From JAYEKL01 sp034660995 (lineage in GTDB: Bacteria > Patescibacteriota > Minisyncoccia > JAHIHE01 > JAGLIN01): a stretch of DNA of 8,217 bases. The first letter of the stretch is position 1, and every line of letters starts with the position of its first letter. The stretch is taken from positions 1 to 8,217 of the forward strand of contig JAYEKL010000105.1 of NCBI GenBank assembly GCA_034660995.1. The letters run 5' to 3'. The notes under the pieces are model-generated. The model was not told the origin of the DNA, made no database searches, and saw nothing but the letters and a program-made list of their open reading frames with translations. A program made the position numbers and the translations under genes. This document shows positions 1 to 6,253 of the stretch, one piece after another.

Positions 1-143
1 TAATTGATAATTTTGAATGGGTTGATGGTTTTGAACCAAGGTTTGGTCTTATTGAGATGAATTACAAAAATATGAGCACAAAAATTCGTGAAAGTGCGAG
101 AGAGTATGCGGAAATATGCAGGAGTAATGAATTGGATTGTTAG
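1..143 (+). CDS. Beta-glucosidase-type glycoside hydrolase family 1, C-terminal end (partial)
   Basis: Only the last 46 complete codons are present, read from base 3 to a TAG stop at 141-143. The peptide begins IDNFEWVDGFEPRFGLIEMN and continues through a segment with RESAREYAEIC. This matches the C-terminal signature of GH1 enzymes, where (L)xDNFEWxxGYxxRFGL precedes a final helix with SAxxY. In the family, the Glu and Trp of the DNFEW motif contact the sugar in subsite -1. The two catalytic glutamates lie upstream, outside the window. GH1 enzymes hydrolyse beta-glucosides, beta-galactosides or 6-phospho-glycosides in the cytoplasm; which substrate applies cannot be told from this fragment. 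The stop codon sits at the head of a TTAG-rich run. The family call is secure, the exact activity is not. Confidence 0.9.
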   Translation, partial: IDNFEWVDGFEPRFGLIEMNYKNMSTKIRESAREYAEICRSNELDC

Positions 144-160
144 GAGTTAGAAAGTTAGGA
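141..160. repeat. TTAG-rich degenerate repeat beginning at the GH1 stop codon
   Basis: Short GTTAGRA-like units start at the TAG stop of the GH1 gene. The same kind of run follows the stop codons at 2777-2779 and 6845-6847, each time leading into a GTCAT...ATGAC palindromic element. Confidence 0.6.
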
Positions 161-197
161 AGACAAACATAATTGTCGTTTCTAATCCCGATAAATT

Positions 198-358
198 GTC
201 ATCTTGAGCGACGATAGGAGTCGAAAGATCTGGAAGCGGATAAAATGTATTTTAAAATGTATTTTTTTAAAGCAGGTATAGTGTGTTTACAGACCTGTCT
301 GCCAAATGGCGGATCTCTCTATTTCGGCTGAATTTATCAGTGCTCCAGTCGAGATGAC
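198..358. repeat. Dispersed palindromic element with GTCAT...ATGAC ends (unit 1)
   Basis: The unit begins GTCATCTTGAG and ends GTCGAGATGAC; these match as inverted repeats at 9 of 11 positions. Inside, GAAAGATCT near the left end faces GGATCTCTC near the right end, so the palindrome is nested. A short internal dyad GCCAAATGGC (301-310) is followed by GGATC, resembling the GCCAGCTGGCGGAT palindrome of the units near 6990. An AT-rich stretch at 241-266 repeats AAAATGTATTTT. There is no coding potential. It looks like a REP- or MITE-like non-autonomous repeat. A partial relative (165-193) precedes it. Confidence 0.65.
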
Positions 359-361
359 AAG

Positions 362-556
362 CCAAACATAGATGTCATTTCGAACGGAGAGAGAAATCTA
401 TAAACTATACTATGCCAGAAATAAGAAAGGTTTCGGTGAAATTTAATTAGTTTACAGATCTCTCCACTCGCTATCGCTCGGTCGAGATGACATCTACACT
501 ACGTTTCCAGTCGAGATGACATCTACGCATTCAGAATATCTCTGTTTCCTTTATAT
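362..556. repeat. Roughly 195-bp dispersed repeat, copy A
   Basis: This segment is highly similar to 2852-3044 in the same orientation. Shared blocks include CCAAACATAG, the GTCATTTCGA end, AGATAAGAAAGG-like sequence, AGATCTCTCCACTCGCT, TCGAGATGACATCTAC, and a final block of 30 identical bases at 527-556. The core 374-491 has inverted ends, GTCATTTCGA and TCGAGATGAC. The right-end module TCGAGATGACATCTAC occurs a second time at 511-526. No ORF is visible. The spacer 144-625 is essentially made of this and unit 1. Confidence 0.8.
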
Positions 557-592
557 GACAGTTACACATTCCTTCGAGATGAAAATTTTTCA

Positions 593-619
593 TTGAATTA
601 ATTATAAACTTGTTAAAAT
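593..619 (+). promoter_or_regulatory. Possible promoter of the EamA gene, leaderless transcript
   Basis: TTGAAT (593-598) and TAAAAT (614-619) resemble -35 and -10 boxes with a short 15-bp spacer. Transcription would start close to base 626, the A of the start codon, giving a leaderless or nearly leaderless mRNA. This agrees with the absence of a Shine-Dalgarno sequence. The evidence is weak because the region is AT-rich and the spacing is not ideal. Confidence 0.35.
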
Positions 620-625
620 GTTACT

Positions 626-1531
626 ATGTTCTCTTGGATCCTAATCACAATTTTCGCCCATTTTTTGAATGCTGTTGTTATGATCATTGATAAGCATCTT
701 GTTTCAAATACGGTTTTAAAGCCAGCTGCTTATACTTTCTATTCTGGAATTTTTCAAATATTTTTTGTGCTTGCTATTCCTGTTATTGGTTTTGTATGTC
801 CTGAAATAAGGCATATAATTTTTGGTATTTTAATCGGTATTTTATTTATTTTTACTTTGCTTATTTTTTATAAGGCAATAAGTTTAAGCGCGGCTTCAAG
901 AGTAATTCCTGTTGTTGGCGGGGCGGTTCCAATTTTTACTTTCTTTTTATCTTATATATTTTTGGATGAAAGATTAACATTTTGGCAGATAATTGCTTTT
1001 ACTCTTCTTGTTTTGGGAGGAGTTATTATGTCTTCAAAGTTTGATAATGGCAAGGTTGCGATCATTAAAGGACTTTTTCTTGCTATTTTGGCAGGGTTTC
1101 TTTTTGCTGTTTATTATACGGCAACGAAATTTTTGTTTTTAAATATGCCATTTTTTGAAGGATTTATTCTTTTACAAATTGGTGGTTTTCTAGGGGCGTT
1201 AATTCTTCTTATTTCAGCAGATAACAGAAAGACGATATTTTCTACTCCACAAACAGTCAAAAAAAAGACAGCATTTCTTTTTATTCCAAATAAAGTTATA
1301 GCCGCGCTCGCTGCTATAATGATTTTTTACGCAATTTCAATAGAAGAAAGTAGTGTGGCAATTATAAATTCTTTACAGGCGTCGCAGTATGTTTTTCTTT
1401 TGATTTTGACGATTTTCCTTTCTAAAAAACTTCCTGATTTATATAACGAACAAACTGACAAAAAAACAATTGCGCAAAAGTTTTTGGCAATTTGTTTGAT
1501 TGGACTGGGGCTTATATTATTGGTAAGATAA
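626..1531 (+). CDS. EamA/DMT-superfamily transporter, ten-helix membrane protein
   Basis: The 301-residue protein is hydrophobic almost throughout and has the size and two-repeat layout of drug/metabolite transporters with two EamA domains of about five helices each. The first repeat ends with the typical segment around residues 103-136, containing LDERLTFWQ (113-121) before a last helix ending LGGVIMS. The second repeat spans roughly 147-300, with the related helix at 251-267 and the final helix at 286-300. Family members export or import amino acids, nucleotide precursors, sugars or drugs across the inner membrane; the substrate cannot be read from sequence. The hydrolase gene begins only about 19 bp downstream once the false N gap is removed, so the two are probably cotranscribed. 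There is no Shine-Dalgarno sequence before the ATG. Confidence 0.88.
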   Translation: MFSWILITIFAHFLNAVVMIIDKHLVSNTVLKPAAYTFYSGIFQIFFVLAIPVIGFVCPEIRHIIFGILIGILFIFTLLIFYKAISLSAASRVIPVVGGAVPIFTFFLSYIFLDERLTFWQIIAFTLLVLGGVIMSSKFDNGKVAIIKGLFLAILAGFLFAVYYTATKFLFLNMPFFEGFILLQIGGFLGALILLISADNRKTIFSTPQTVKKKTAFLFIPNKVIAALAAIMIFYAISIEESSVAIINSLQASQYVFLLILTIFLSKKLPDLYNEQTDKKTIAQKFLAICLIGLGLILLVR

Positions 1532-1640
1532 AAAAATACAACTTTCAATTATGTCAATCACTAAAAGACATCTGAAGTTATCACGGAAGAAGATATTTAT
1601 AATATTTGTTATTTTTGTGTCTGTAATTTATCTTGTTTAC
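1514..1640 (+). repeat. 127-bp contig-end duplication, left copy
   Basis: These 127 bases are identical to 1741-1867 and end exactly at the N run. They contain the last six codons of the EamA gene, the short spacer, and the first 30 codons of the hydrolase. Perfect identity abutting an N run on both sides is what two overlapping contig ends look like, not a biological repeat. Confidence 0.95.
1551..1640 (+). pseudogene. Duplicate N-terminus of the GH-A hydrolase, assembly artefact
   Basis: Thirty codons identical to the start of the gene at 1778 run from an ATG at 1551 into the N run. This should not be counted as a separate gene. If the two flanks of the gap are merged, 1551 and 1778 are the same start codon. 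Confidence 0.93.
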
Positions 1641-1740
1641 NNNNNNNNNNNNNNNNNNNNNNNNNNNNNNNNNNNNNNNNNNNNNNNNNNNNNNNNNNNN
1701 NNNNNNNNNNNNNNNNNNNNNNNNNNNNNNNNNNNNNNNN
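1641..1740. other. Assembly gap of exactly 100 N
   Basis: A round-number N run is a conventional placeholder for a scaffold gap of unknown length. Because the flanks overlap by 127 identical bases, the real distance is probably negative and no sequence is missing here. Confidence 0.95.
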
Positions 1741-1867
1741 ATATTATTGGTAAGATAAAAAAATACAACTTTCAATTATGTCAATCACTAAAAGACATCT
1801 GAAGTTATCACGGAAGAAGATATTTATAATATTTGTTATTTTTGTGTCTGTAATTTATCTTGTTTAC
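1741..1867 (+). repeat. 127-bp contig-end duplication, right copy
   Basis: This copy is identical to 1514-1640 and starts immediately after the N run. It repeats the EamA C-terminal codons out of context, followed by the true start of the hydrolase gene. Confidence 0.95.
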
Positions 1868-2779
1868 GTTCCGAGAAGAGAAGATGTAAAATACGGCGTA
1901 ACATTTAGCAAGCCGTTTGCGGAGCATTTAGGATTAAATTGGCAAGAAACATACTTAGCCTTACTGGATGATGCCGGAGTAAAAAGAGTGCGTTTACCGT
2001 CTTATTGGACAGAAATTGAGCCGAGCAGAGGTAATTATTCGTTTGAAGATTTAGACTGGCAGATTGATGAGGCGGAAAAAAGAGGAGTAAAGATCATTCT
2101 TTCTTTGGGTCAAAAACAACCACGTTGGCCAGAATGTCATATTCCAGATTGGGCGGAAGAACTTAATAAATATGAGCAGCAGGATGAACTTATTAAGGTA
2201 ATAACAAAAGTTGTAGAACGGTATAGATACAAAGAGAGTGTTGTTGTATGGCAAGTGGAAAATGAACCATTTTTGCCTTTTGGAGAATGTCCAAAATTGG
2301 ATAAAAATTTTCTTGATCGGGAAATTTCTTTGGTTCGTTCTCTTGATAGTCGTCCTATTATAATCTCAGATAGCGGTGAGCTTGGTACTTGGTACAGCGC
2401 CGCGAAAAGAGCGGATATTCTAGGAACGACTTTATATAGAATAGTTTGGAACGATCATTTCGGTTATATTCATTATCCAATTGCTTCTGTTGTTTACAGA
2501 ATGAAAGCGGCAATTATTATGTATATCACTGGTGTAGAGAAAATAATTATTGTAGAATTACAAGCAGAGCCATGGGGACCGAAGATAATAATTGATACGC
2601 CGTTAGAAGAGCAGTATAGATCAATGAGTCCTGAACAGTTTTGCAAGAATATAGAATATGTAAAAAAAATAGAATTTTCAGAAGCTTATTTATGGGGAGG
2701 AGAGTGGTGGTATTGGTTGAAGACAGAAAAAGAAGATGATCGGATTTGGAATGAGGCAAAGAAAGCTTTTAGGGAATAG
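1778..2779 (+). CDS. Membrane-anchored clan GH-A (TIM-barrel) glycoside hydrolase
   Basis: The protein has 333 residues. A basic N-terminus (KRHLKLSRKK, 5-14) precedes one hydrophobic helix (about 15-30) and no obvious cleavage site, so it is probably anchored with the enzyme outside the membrane. The rest reads as a (beta/alpha)8 barrel of clan GH-A: a WTEIEPSRGNYSFEDLD segment (77-93), a strand KIILSLG (105-111), then WQVENEP (158-164), where Glu163 after Asn162 should be the acid/base. The strand IIIVELQAEPW (256-266) carries the likely nucleophile Glu260. GH5, GH39 and GH42 share this plan; I cannot assign a family. The barrel is compact and seems complete, ending in a Trp-rich segment near 306-313. 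It follows the EamA gene closely and lacks a Shine-Dalgarno sequence. Its polysaccharide or glycoside substrate is unknown. Confidence 0.82.
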   Translation: MSITKRHLKLSRKKIFIIFVIFVSVIYLVYVPRREDVKYGVTFSKPFAEHLGLNWQETYLALLDDAGVKRVRLPSYWTEIEPSRGNYSFEDLDWQIDEAEKRGVKIILSLGQKQPRWPECHIPDWAEELNKYEQQDELIKVITKVVERYRYKESVVVWQVENEPFLPFGECPKLDKNFLDREISLVRSLDSRPIIISDSGELGTWYSAAKRADILGTTLYRIVWNDHFGYIHYPIASVVYRMKAAIIMYITGVEKIIIVELQAEPWGPKIIIDTPLEEQYRSMSPEQFCKNIEYVKKIEFSEAYLWGGEWWYWLKTEKEDDRIWNEAKKAFRE

Positions 2780-2826
2780 AGGTTAGAATGTTAGGAATTA
2801 GGAGTTAGAATGTTAGGGGTTAGAAG
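2777..2826. repeat. TTAG-rich degenerate repeat at the hydrolase stop codon
   Basis: Starting at the TAG stop, seven TAG-containing units of 6-8 bases (GTTAGAAT, GTTAGGAA, TTAGGA and the like) follow one another. It is the longest of three such runs in the window. Confidence 0.65.
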
Positions 2827-2851
2827 ATTATCAGAATGCGTTGATGCCATT

Positions 2852-3044
2852 CCAAACATAGTTGTCATTTCGAATCCCGATAGGGTGAGAAATCTGTAAA
2901 TTGTACTATACCAGAGATAAGAAAGGTTTCGGTGAGATTTAATTAATTTGCAGATCTCTCCACTCGCTGTCGCTCAGTCGAGATGACATCTACGTGTTCT
3001 TTCGAGATAACTATGCATTCAGAATATCTCTGTTTCCTTTATAT
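2852..3044. repeat. Roughly 195-bp dispersed repeat, copy B
   Basis: This is the second copy of the repeat at 362-556, in the same orientation, ending with the same 30 bases (3015-3044). The core 2864-2987 is bounded by GTCATTTCGA and TCGAGATGAC as inverted ends. Differences from copy A are scattered substitutions and a small indel near 2874-2885, plus decay of the second TCGAGATGAC module to TCGAGATAAC (3002-3011). The rest of the spacer up to 3140 is AT-rich, with no confident promoter. Confidence 0.8.
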
Positions 3045-3140
3045 AACATCAACACTTAAGGCGATATCAATATTCAAGATAACAAACTTTCGTAGATATT
3101 ATTTCAAAATTAAAATTATTTTAAATCATAAAACTATTAT

Positions 3141-4067
3141 ATGATCAAAATATATAGAAAAAAATTAAATGATTTGCGGTTGAAAAAAATAGATAAAATA
3201 GAAAAAGGTTGTTGGATCTCGGTTTTAAAACCAAGCGGGAAAGAGATGAAATCACTTGCGAAGTCTTTTGATCTTGATTTTACAATTCTTGAAGACGGAC
3301 TTGATGAAAATGAAATTTCCAGAATAGAAACAGATAAAGCGGGAAATTTTTATATGATTATGAGATTTCCAATTGAAAGTCAGGATAGAGAAATTATTAC
3401 AATGCCGATTTTAGTTGTGATTACGCAGGATAATATTATCACTTTATGCAAAGTAAAAAATAAAATCACGGATAATTTTCTAACACGCGATGTTAAATTC
3501 TGCACCACGCACAAAACAAATTTTCTTTTAAAAATTATTCTAGAAATTTTTAGCGCTTATGATCTGTATTTAAATAGAATTTTGAAAGACATAAAATTGA
3601 AGAAAATAAGAATTAGCAATCTAGAAAATAAGGATATTTTATTTTTGGTGCAGGAGGAAGAAACTTTGAATGATTTTGTTTCTTCTTTATTTCCAGCGAT
3701 AAATATTTTGGAAAAAATTCTTAGTGGTCGTTATATTACAATTTACAAAAGAAATAAAGATATTATAGAGGATCTTGTAATGGACAGTAATCAGACAATG
3801 GAGATTTCCAAGGCTGGTTCAAGATCAATTAAAAATATCCGTGAGGCATATTCGGCGATTTTGACTAACGAGCTTAATAAAATTATGAAAATTTTGACTT
3901 TCGTCACTATTTTCTTAACTATTCCAACAATTATTTCTGGTATCTTTGGAATGAATGTTATTTTACCTTTAGAGGGAAACCCTTTTGCGTTTTTAATTAT
4001 AGTTTTAGTTATAGTTATATTATCAATATTATTTTTTGTGGTGATAAAAAAGAAGAGGTGGTTTTAG
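3141..4067 (+). CDS. corA: CorA-family divalent cation channel (magnesium/cobalt)
   Basis: The 308-residue protein has the CorA layout: a cytoplasmic alpha/beta domain (about 1-120), a long helical region (about 125-250) that forms the stalk, and two C-terminal membrane helices (about 252-270 and 281-301). The selectivity signature GMN is at 270-272 in the string IFGMNVILP, and the chain ends in a basic tail, KKKRWF, typical of the family. CorA works as a homopentamer that takes up Mg2+, and often Co2+ or Ni2+, down the membrane potential. The length is normal. It sits alone, with repeat DNA upstream and the secE promoter downstream. No Shine-Dalgarno sequence precedes the ATG, and the TATTAT box directly abutting it is too close to act as a -10. 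Ion preference cannot be told from sequence. Confidence 0.93.
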   Translation: MIKIYRKKLNDLRLKKIDKIEKGCWISVLKPSGKEMKSLAKSFDLDFTILEDGLDENEISRIETDKAGNFYMIMRFPIESQDREIITMPILVVITQDNIITLCKVKNKITDNFLTRDVKFCTTHKTNFLLKIILEIFSAYDLYLNRILKDIKLKKIRISNLENKDILFLVQEEETLNDFVSSLFPAINILEKILSGRYITIYKRNKDIIEDLVMDSNQTMEISKAGSRSIKNIREAYSAILTNELNKIMKILTFVTIFLTIPTIISGIFGMNVILPLEGNPFAFLIIVLVIVILSILFFVVIKKKRWF

Positions 4068-4092
4068 GGTCTAATGAATCTGGCTATTGCTA

Positions 4093-4121
4093 TTGACTAA
4101 ATCTAAAATTACCTGTATGAT
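4093..4121 (+). promoter_or_regulatory. Near-consensus sigma70-type promoter of the secE-nusG cluster
   Basis: TTGACT (4093-4098) and TATGAT (4116-4121) are separated by exactly 17 bp; each differs from consensus at one position. Transcription would start near 4128, leaving a leader of about 75 nt before the secE ATG at 4202. It is the best promoter in the window and lies just after the corA stop, so it should drive secE, nusG and probably rplK. Confidence 0.75.
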
Positions 4122-4201
4122 GAAGTTGTAGTTTGAAAATAGATAAATGGCCTTCAAAGGGCTGTTTTAAAAATCGGAAATATTTATTAATTACAATAAA
4201 A

Positions 4202-4393
4202 ATGAAAATTTTAAAAGAAATAAAAAACTATATTATAGGAGTTAAAACAGAGGCAAAGAAAGTTAGTTGGCCTAGTAAAAGAGTAGCCATAAAAGATTCT
4301 CTTATTGTTATCGGAATAAGTTTGACAGCGGCGGCATTCTTGGGTGGTGTTGATTATGCGCTAAATGAAATAATGAAAAATTTTGTTGTTTAG
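4202..4393 (+). CDS. secE: Preprotein translocase subunit SecE
   Basis: From the ATG at 4202 the product has 63 residues, a normal size for a single-helix SecE. It has an amphipathic N-terminal helix, the family signature EAKKVSWPSK (residues 16-25), then one membrane helix (about 33-53). SecE clamps SecY in the SecYEG channel and is essential. An in-frame TTG at 4133 would add 23 residues, but it lies only about 5 nt after the predicted transcription start and the extension is not SecE-like, so I prefer 4202. No Shine-Dalgarno sequence is visible. secE immediately before nusG is the classic bacterial order. The spacer to nusG is 143 bp and contains a palindromic module. Confidence 0.9.
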   Translation: MKILKEIKNYIIGVKTEAKKVSWPSKRVAIKDSLIVIGISLTAAAFLGGVDYALNEIMKNFVV

Positions 4394-4430
4394 TTAGTTG
4401 CTAAAGAGTAGGAATTTCAATAATTTTTTA

Positions 4431-4508
4431 TCTACGGCGCTTTAGCGCACGGTTTAGGAGGTTTTAACCTCGCGAGATAAAGATAATTCACTAGGCTAAA
4501 GCTGAGTG
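4431..4508. repeat. Compact palindrome cluster, copy 1 (secE-nusG spacer)
   Basis: Three small dyads lie in a row: GCGCTTTAGCGC (4437-4448), GAGGTTTTAACCTC (4458-4471) and the imperfect CACTAGGCTAAAGCTGAGTG (4489-4508). The segment 4431-4486 aligns with 7930-7985 at roughly 75-80 percent identity by eye, including GGAGGTTTTA and CCTCGCGAGA. Each dyad has a TTTA or TAAA centre. It could be a dispersed repeat or a transcribed structure in the operon. No T-tract follows that would make it a standard terminator. Confidence 0.7.
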
Positions 4509-4536
4509 GAAATAATTTAATTATTAAATAAAAACT

Positions 4537-5082
4537 ATGCCAAAACAAACAGCAGATTTCGGAAGGAGTTGGTATGTCTTGCATACATATTCTGGTTACG
4601 AAGACAATGTTTGTAGAAATTTAAAACAAAGGATTGATTCTATGGGCATGGAAGATAAAATATTTGATGTTTTAGTTCCAAAAGAAAAGAAGATAAAGAT
4701 AAAAAACGGAAAAAGAAAGACAATAGAAGAAAGAATCTTTCCTGGATATGTAATGGTTGAGATGATCGTGAATGATGATTCATGGTATGTTGTTAGAAAT
4801 ACTCCCAATGTAACAGGATTTGTTGGGTCTGGAAATACGCCAACTCCGATATCTGAAGAGGAAATGAGTGCATTAAAGAAAAGAATGGGAGTTAGTGAGC
4901 CGAAATATAAAATTGATGTTATTCAGGGAGATATCGTAAAAATAGTAGATGGTCCCTTTAAAGATTTTGATGGTAAAGTAGATGGAATTGACGAAGAAAA
5001 AGGTAAGGTAAAGATTTTGGTTCAAATGTTTGGGCGTGAAACGCCTTTGGAATTGGATTTTCTGCAAATTAAGAAAATATAG
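4537..5082 (+). CDS. nusG: Transcription elongation/antitermination factor NusG
   Basis: The full-length 181-residue NusG has the NGN domain (about 10-117), with WYVLHTYSGYE (12-22), the conserved FPGYV (68-72) and VRNTPNVTGFVG (86-97). This is followed by a KOW domain (about 127-178) with GDIVKIVDGPF (131-141) and the ending LVQMFGRETPLELDF (161-175). NusG binds the RNA polymerase clamp, suppresses pausing, and through KOW contacts Rho or ribosomal protein S10 to couple transcription with translation. No insertion domain is present. The start is set by MPKQTADFGRSWYV; there is no Shine-Dalgarno sequence. It follows secE and precedes rplK, as in most bacteria. Confidence 0.97.
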   Translation: MPKQTADFGRSWYVLHTYSGYEDNVCRNLKQRIDSMGMEDKIFDVLVPKEKKIKIKNGKRKTIEERIFPGYVMVEMIVNDDSWYVVRNTPNVTGFVGSGNTPTPISEEEMSALKKRMGVSEPKYKIDVIQGDIVKIVDGPFKDFDGKVDGIDEEKGKVKILVQMFGRETPLELDFLQIKKI

Positions 5083-5110
5083 ATTGTCATACACTTAGGG
5101 GCTACCGATT

Positions 5111-5187
5111 ATTTCCCTCTTGAGATGGGCAAGGGGTGTGTTAACAAGCTTTTTAACACACCCCCAACCCCCTCTCTAGAGGGGAAT
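5111..5187. repeat. Long imperfect hairpin between nusG and rplK
   Basis: The arms 5111-5144 and 5153-5187 pair almost throughout around an 8-nt loop (CAAGCTTT). The inner part GGGGTGTGTTAA / TTAACACACCCC is perfect, and the outer part pairs TCCCTCTTGAGA-like with TCTCTAGAGGGGA-like sequence. About 28 of 34 positions match. The pattern resembles dispersed palindromic elements of other low-GC genomes. In RNA it would form a very stable stem between the two genes. It lacks a following U-tract, so a repeat or a pausing/processing site fits better than an intrinsic terminator. Confidence 0.8.
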
Positions 5188-5212
5188 TATAAGAAAATCA
5201 GCAGACCTTATT

Positions 5213-5240
5213 TAATACTTAATACATAATACTTAATACA
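5213..5240 (+). repeat. Perfect tandem 14-bp duplication abutting the rplK start codon
   Basis: TAATACTTAATACA occurs twice head to tail and the second copy ends directly at the ATG at 5241. It occupies the position where a ribosome binding site would be, and no Shine-Dalgarno sequence is present. The TAATAC hexamers could also serve as -10-like boxes. Confidence 0.85.
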
Positions 5241-5666
5241 ATGGCTAAAAAAATTGAAAAACTAGTAAAGCTTCAAATTCCAGCTGGAAAAGCAAATCCT
5301 GCTCCACCGATTGGACCAGCCTTAGGACAAGCGGGAGTTAATATTCAGGAATTTTGTACTCGTTTCAACAATGAATCAAAAGATCTTGGTGGCGACGTAA
5401 TTCCAGTTGAGATTTCAGTTTATGAAGATAAATCTTATGACTTTATAATGAAAACTCCTCCAGCTACTGAGTTTCTTAAAAAAGCTGCTGGAATCAAAAA
5501 AGGATCTCAAAATCCGCAAAAAGATAAAGTTGGAAAAGTTACAAAAAAACAACTTCAAGAAATTGCGGAGTTAAAAATGAAAGATTTAAATGCTAATGAT
5601 ATAGAAGGAGCGATGAAAATTATTGCTGGGACGGCGAGAAATATGGGGATAGAAGTGAAAGAGTAG
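5241..5666 (+). CDS. rplK: 50S ribosomal protein L11 (uL11)
   Basis: The 141-residue protein is full length. The N-terminal domain carries the proline-rich stretch PAPPIGPALGQAGVNI (20-35), which faces the thiostrepton-binding site. The C-terminal RNA-binding domain (about 70-141) contains KTPPATEFLKKAAG (71-84) and ends IAGTARNMGIEVKE. L11 binds the GTPase-associated region of 23S rRNA and is needed for factor-dependent GTP hydrolysis. The start MAKKIEKLVKLQIPAGKANP is canonical. It is not followed by rplA; two unrelated genes and repeat DNA intervene. L1-mediated feedback on an rplK-rplA transcript, known from Escherichia coli, therefore cannot be assumed here. Confidence 0.97.
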   Translation: MAKKIEKLVKLQIPAGKANPAPPIGPALGQAGVNIQEFCTRFNNESKDLGGDVIPVEISVYEDKSYDFIMKTPPATEFLKKAAGIKKGSQNPQKDKVGKVTKKQLQEIAELKMKDLNANDIEGAMKIIAGTARNMGIEVKE

Positions 5667-5688
5667 AATATATTTAGTTTCCGGAGTT

Positions 5689-5702
5689 CAGATTTTAATC
5701 TG
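5689..5702. repeat. Small perfect palindrome downstream of rplK
   Basis: CAGATTTTAATCTG is a perfect 14-bp dyad with the same TTTTAA-type centre as the palindromes after secE and rplA. It lies 22 bp after the rplK stop. The stem is AT-rich and weak and no clear U-tract follows, so a terminator role is only possible. The remaining bases up to 5794 are AT-rich, with ATTGTCAA repeated in tandem at 5727-5742. Confidence 0.5.
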
Positions 5703-5794
5703 TAGTATTAATTGAAGTAGAAAAAAATTGTCAAATTGTCAAATTGCTATATTGTTGATATCAAATTCTAAATAAATTTCAAATTTCAAAAAAT

Positions 5795-6235
5795 ATGGAA
5801 AAAGAAAAGAAGAAATTTGGTTTGATGTTAATAGTCGCGCTTATTGTTGGTTTATTAATCGCTGTTTTTTTTATTATTAGCACTAATACTACCTATGAAA
5901 ATGGTAAGCATATTAATACGGATGTGGGTTCAAGTGTTAGTGATGTTGTGGATGAATCGCTTACTATTACCTATTCTTTTGACAAGGATGGCAAAGAATC
6001 AACTGTTTTCTCTGGACTTTTAAATTATGGTGTAGAAAATAATGTTAAGATTAAATATAATAATAATTATAGTTATGGCGTTTTTATAGAAAGTATTGAC
6101 GGAATTAAAAACGGAGATGATGAAAAATATTGGCAGTATTATATAGATAATGTTTTGGGAGATTCGGCGGCTGATAAAAAGATTCTAAAAGATGGGGCTA
6201 TAGTGGAATGGAGATTTGAGGAAGTGCCATTCTGA
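5795..6235 (+). CDS. Membrane-anchored DUF4430-domain protein
   Basis: The 146-residue protein has a charged start (MEKEKKKFG), one membrane helix (about 9-29), a short Thr/Asn/Ser-rich linker and an extracytoplasmic domain (about 56-142). The domain matches the DUF4430 pattern: a TVFSGLLNYGVENN segment (70-83), a turn SYGVFIESIDGI (93-104), YWQYYID (112-118), and a closing LKDGAIVEWRFE (131-142). DUF4430 is related to the C-terminal domain of the cobalamin carriers transcobalamin and intrinsic factor, and in bacteria it is found on surface proteins. Binding of cobalamin here is inference. The DUF6580-like gene starts 18 bp downstream, so the two look like a translational pair. It is the only gene here ending in TGA. 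No Shine-Dalgarno sequence is visible. Confidence 0.8.
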   Translation: MEKEKKKFGLMLIVALIVGLLIAVFFIISTNTTYENGKHINTDVGSSVSDVVDESLTITYSFDKDGKESTVFSGLLNYGVENNVKIKYNNNYSYGVFIESIDGIKNGDDEKYWQYYIDNVLGDSAADKKILKDGAIVEWRFEEVPF

Positions 6236-6253
6236 GTATATAAATTATGAATT

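Noticed and set aside
1551..1802. Open frame passing through the N run
   Set aside because: It joins the duplicated hydrolase N-terminus to unknown bases and then to a wrong-frame reading of the second copy; it is an artefact of the false gap.
4133..4201. Extended secE start at a TTG (23 extra residues)
   Set aside because: It lies within a few bases of the predicted transcription start, and the added residues do not resemble SecE; the ATG at 4202 gives a normal family length.
4068..4201. Possible tRNA-Trp gene before secE, as in many bacteria
   Set aside because: No cloverleaf with a CCA anticodon, T-loop TTCRA or 7-bp acceptor stem can be made from this spacer; it holds the promoter and a weak GGCC...GGGCT dyad only.
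5111..5187. Intrinsic terminator after nusG
   Set aside because: The stem is far longer than a usual terminator and is not followed by a U-tract (next bases AAGAAAATCAG), so it is listed as a palindromic repeat instead.
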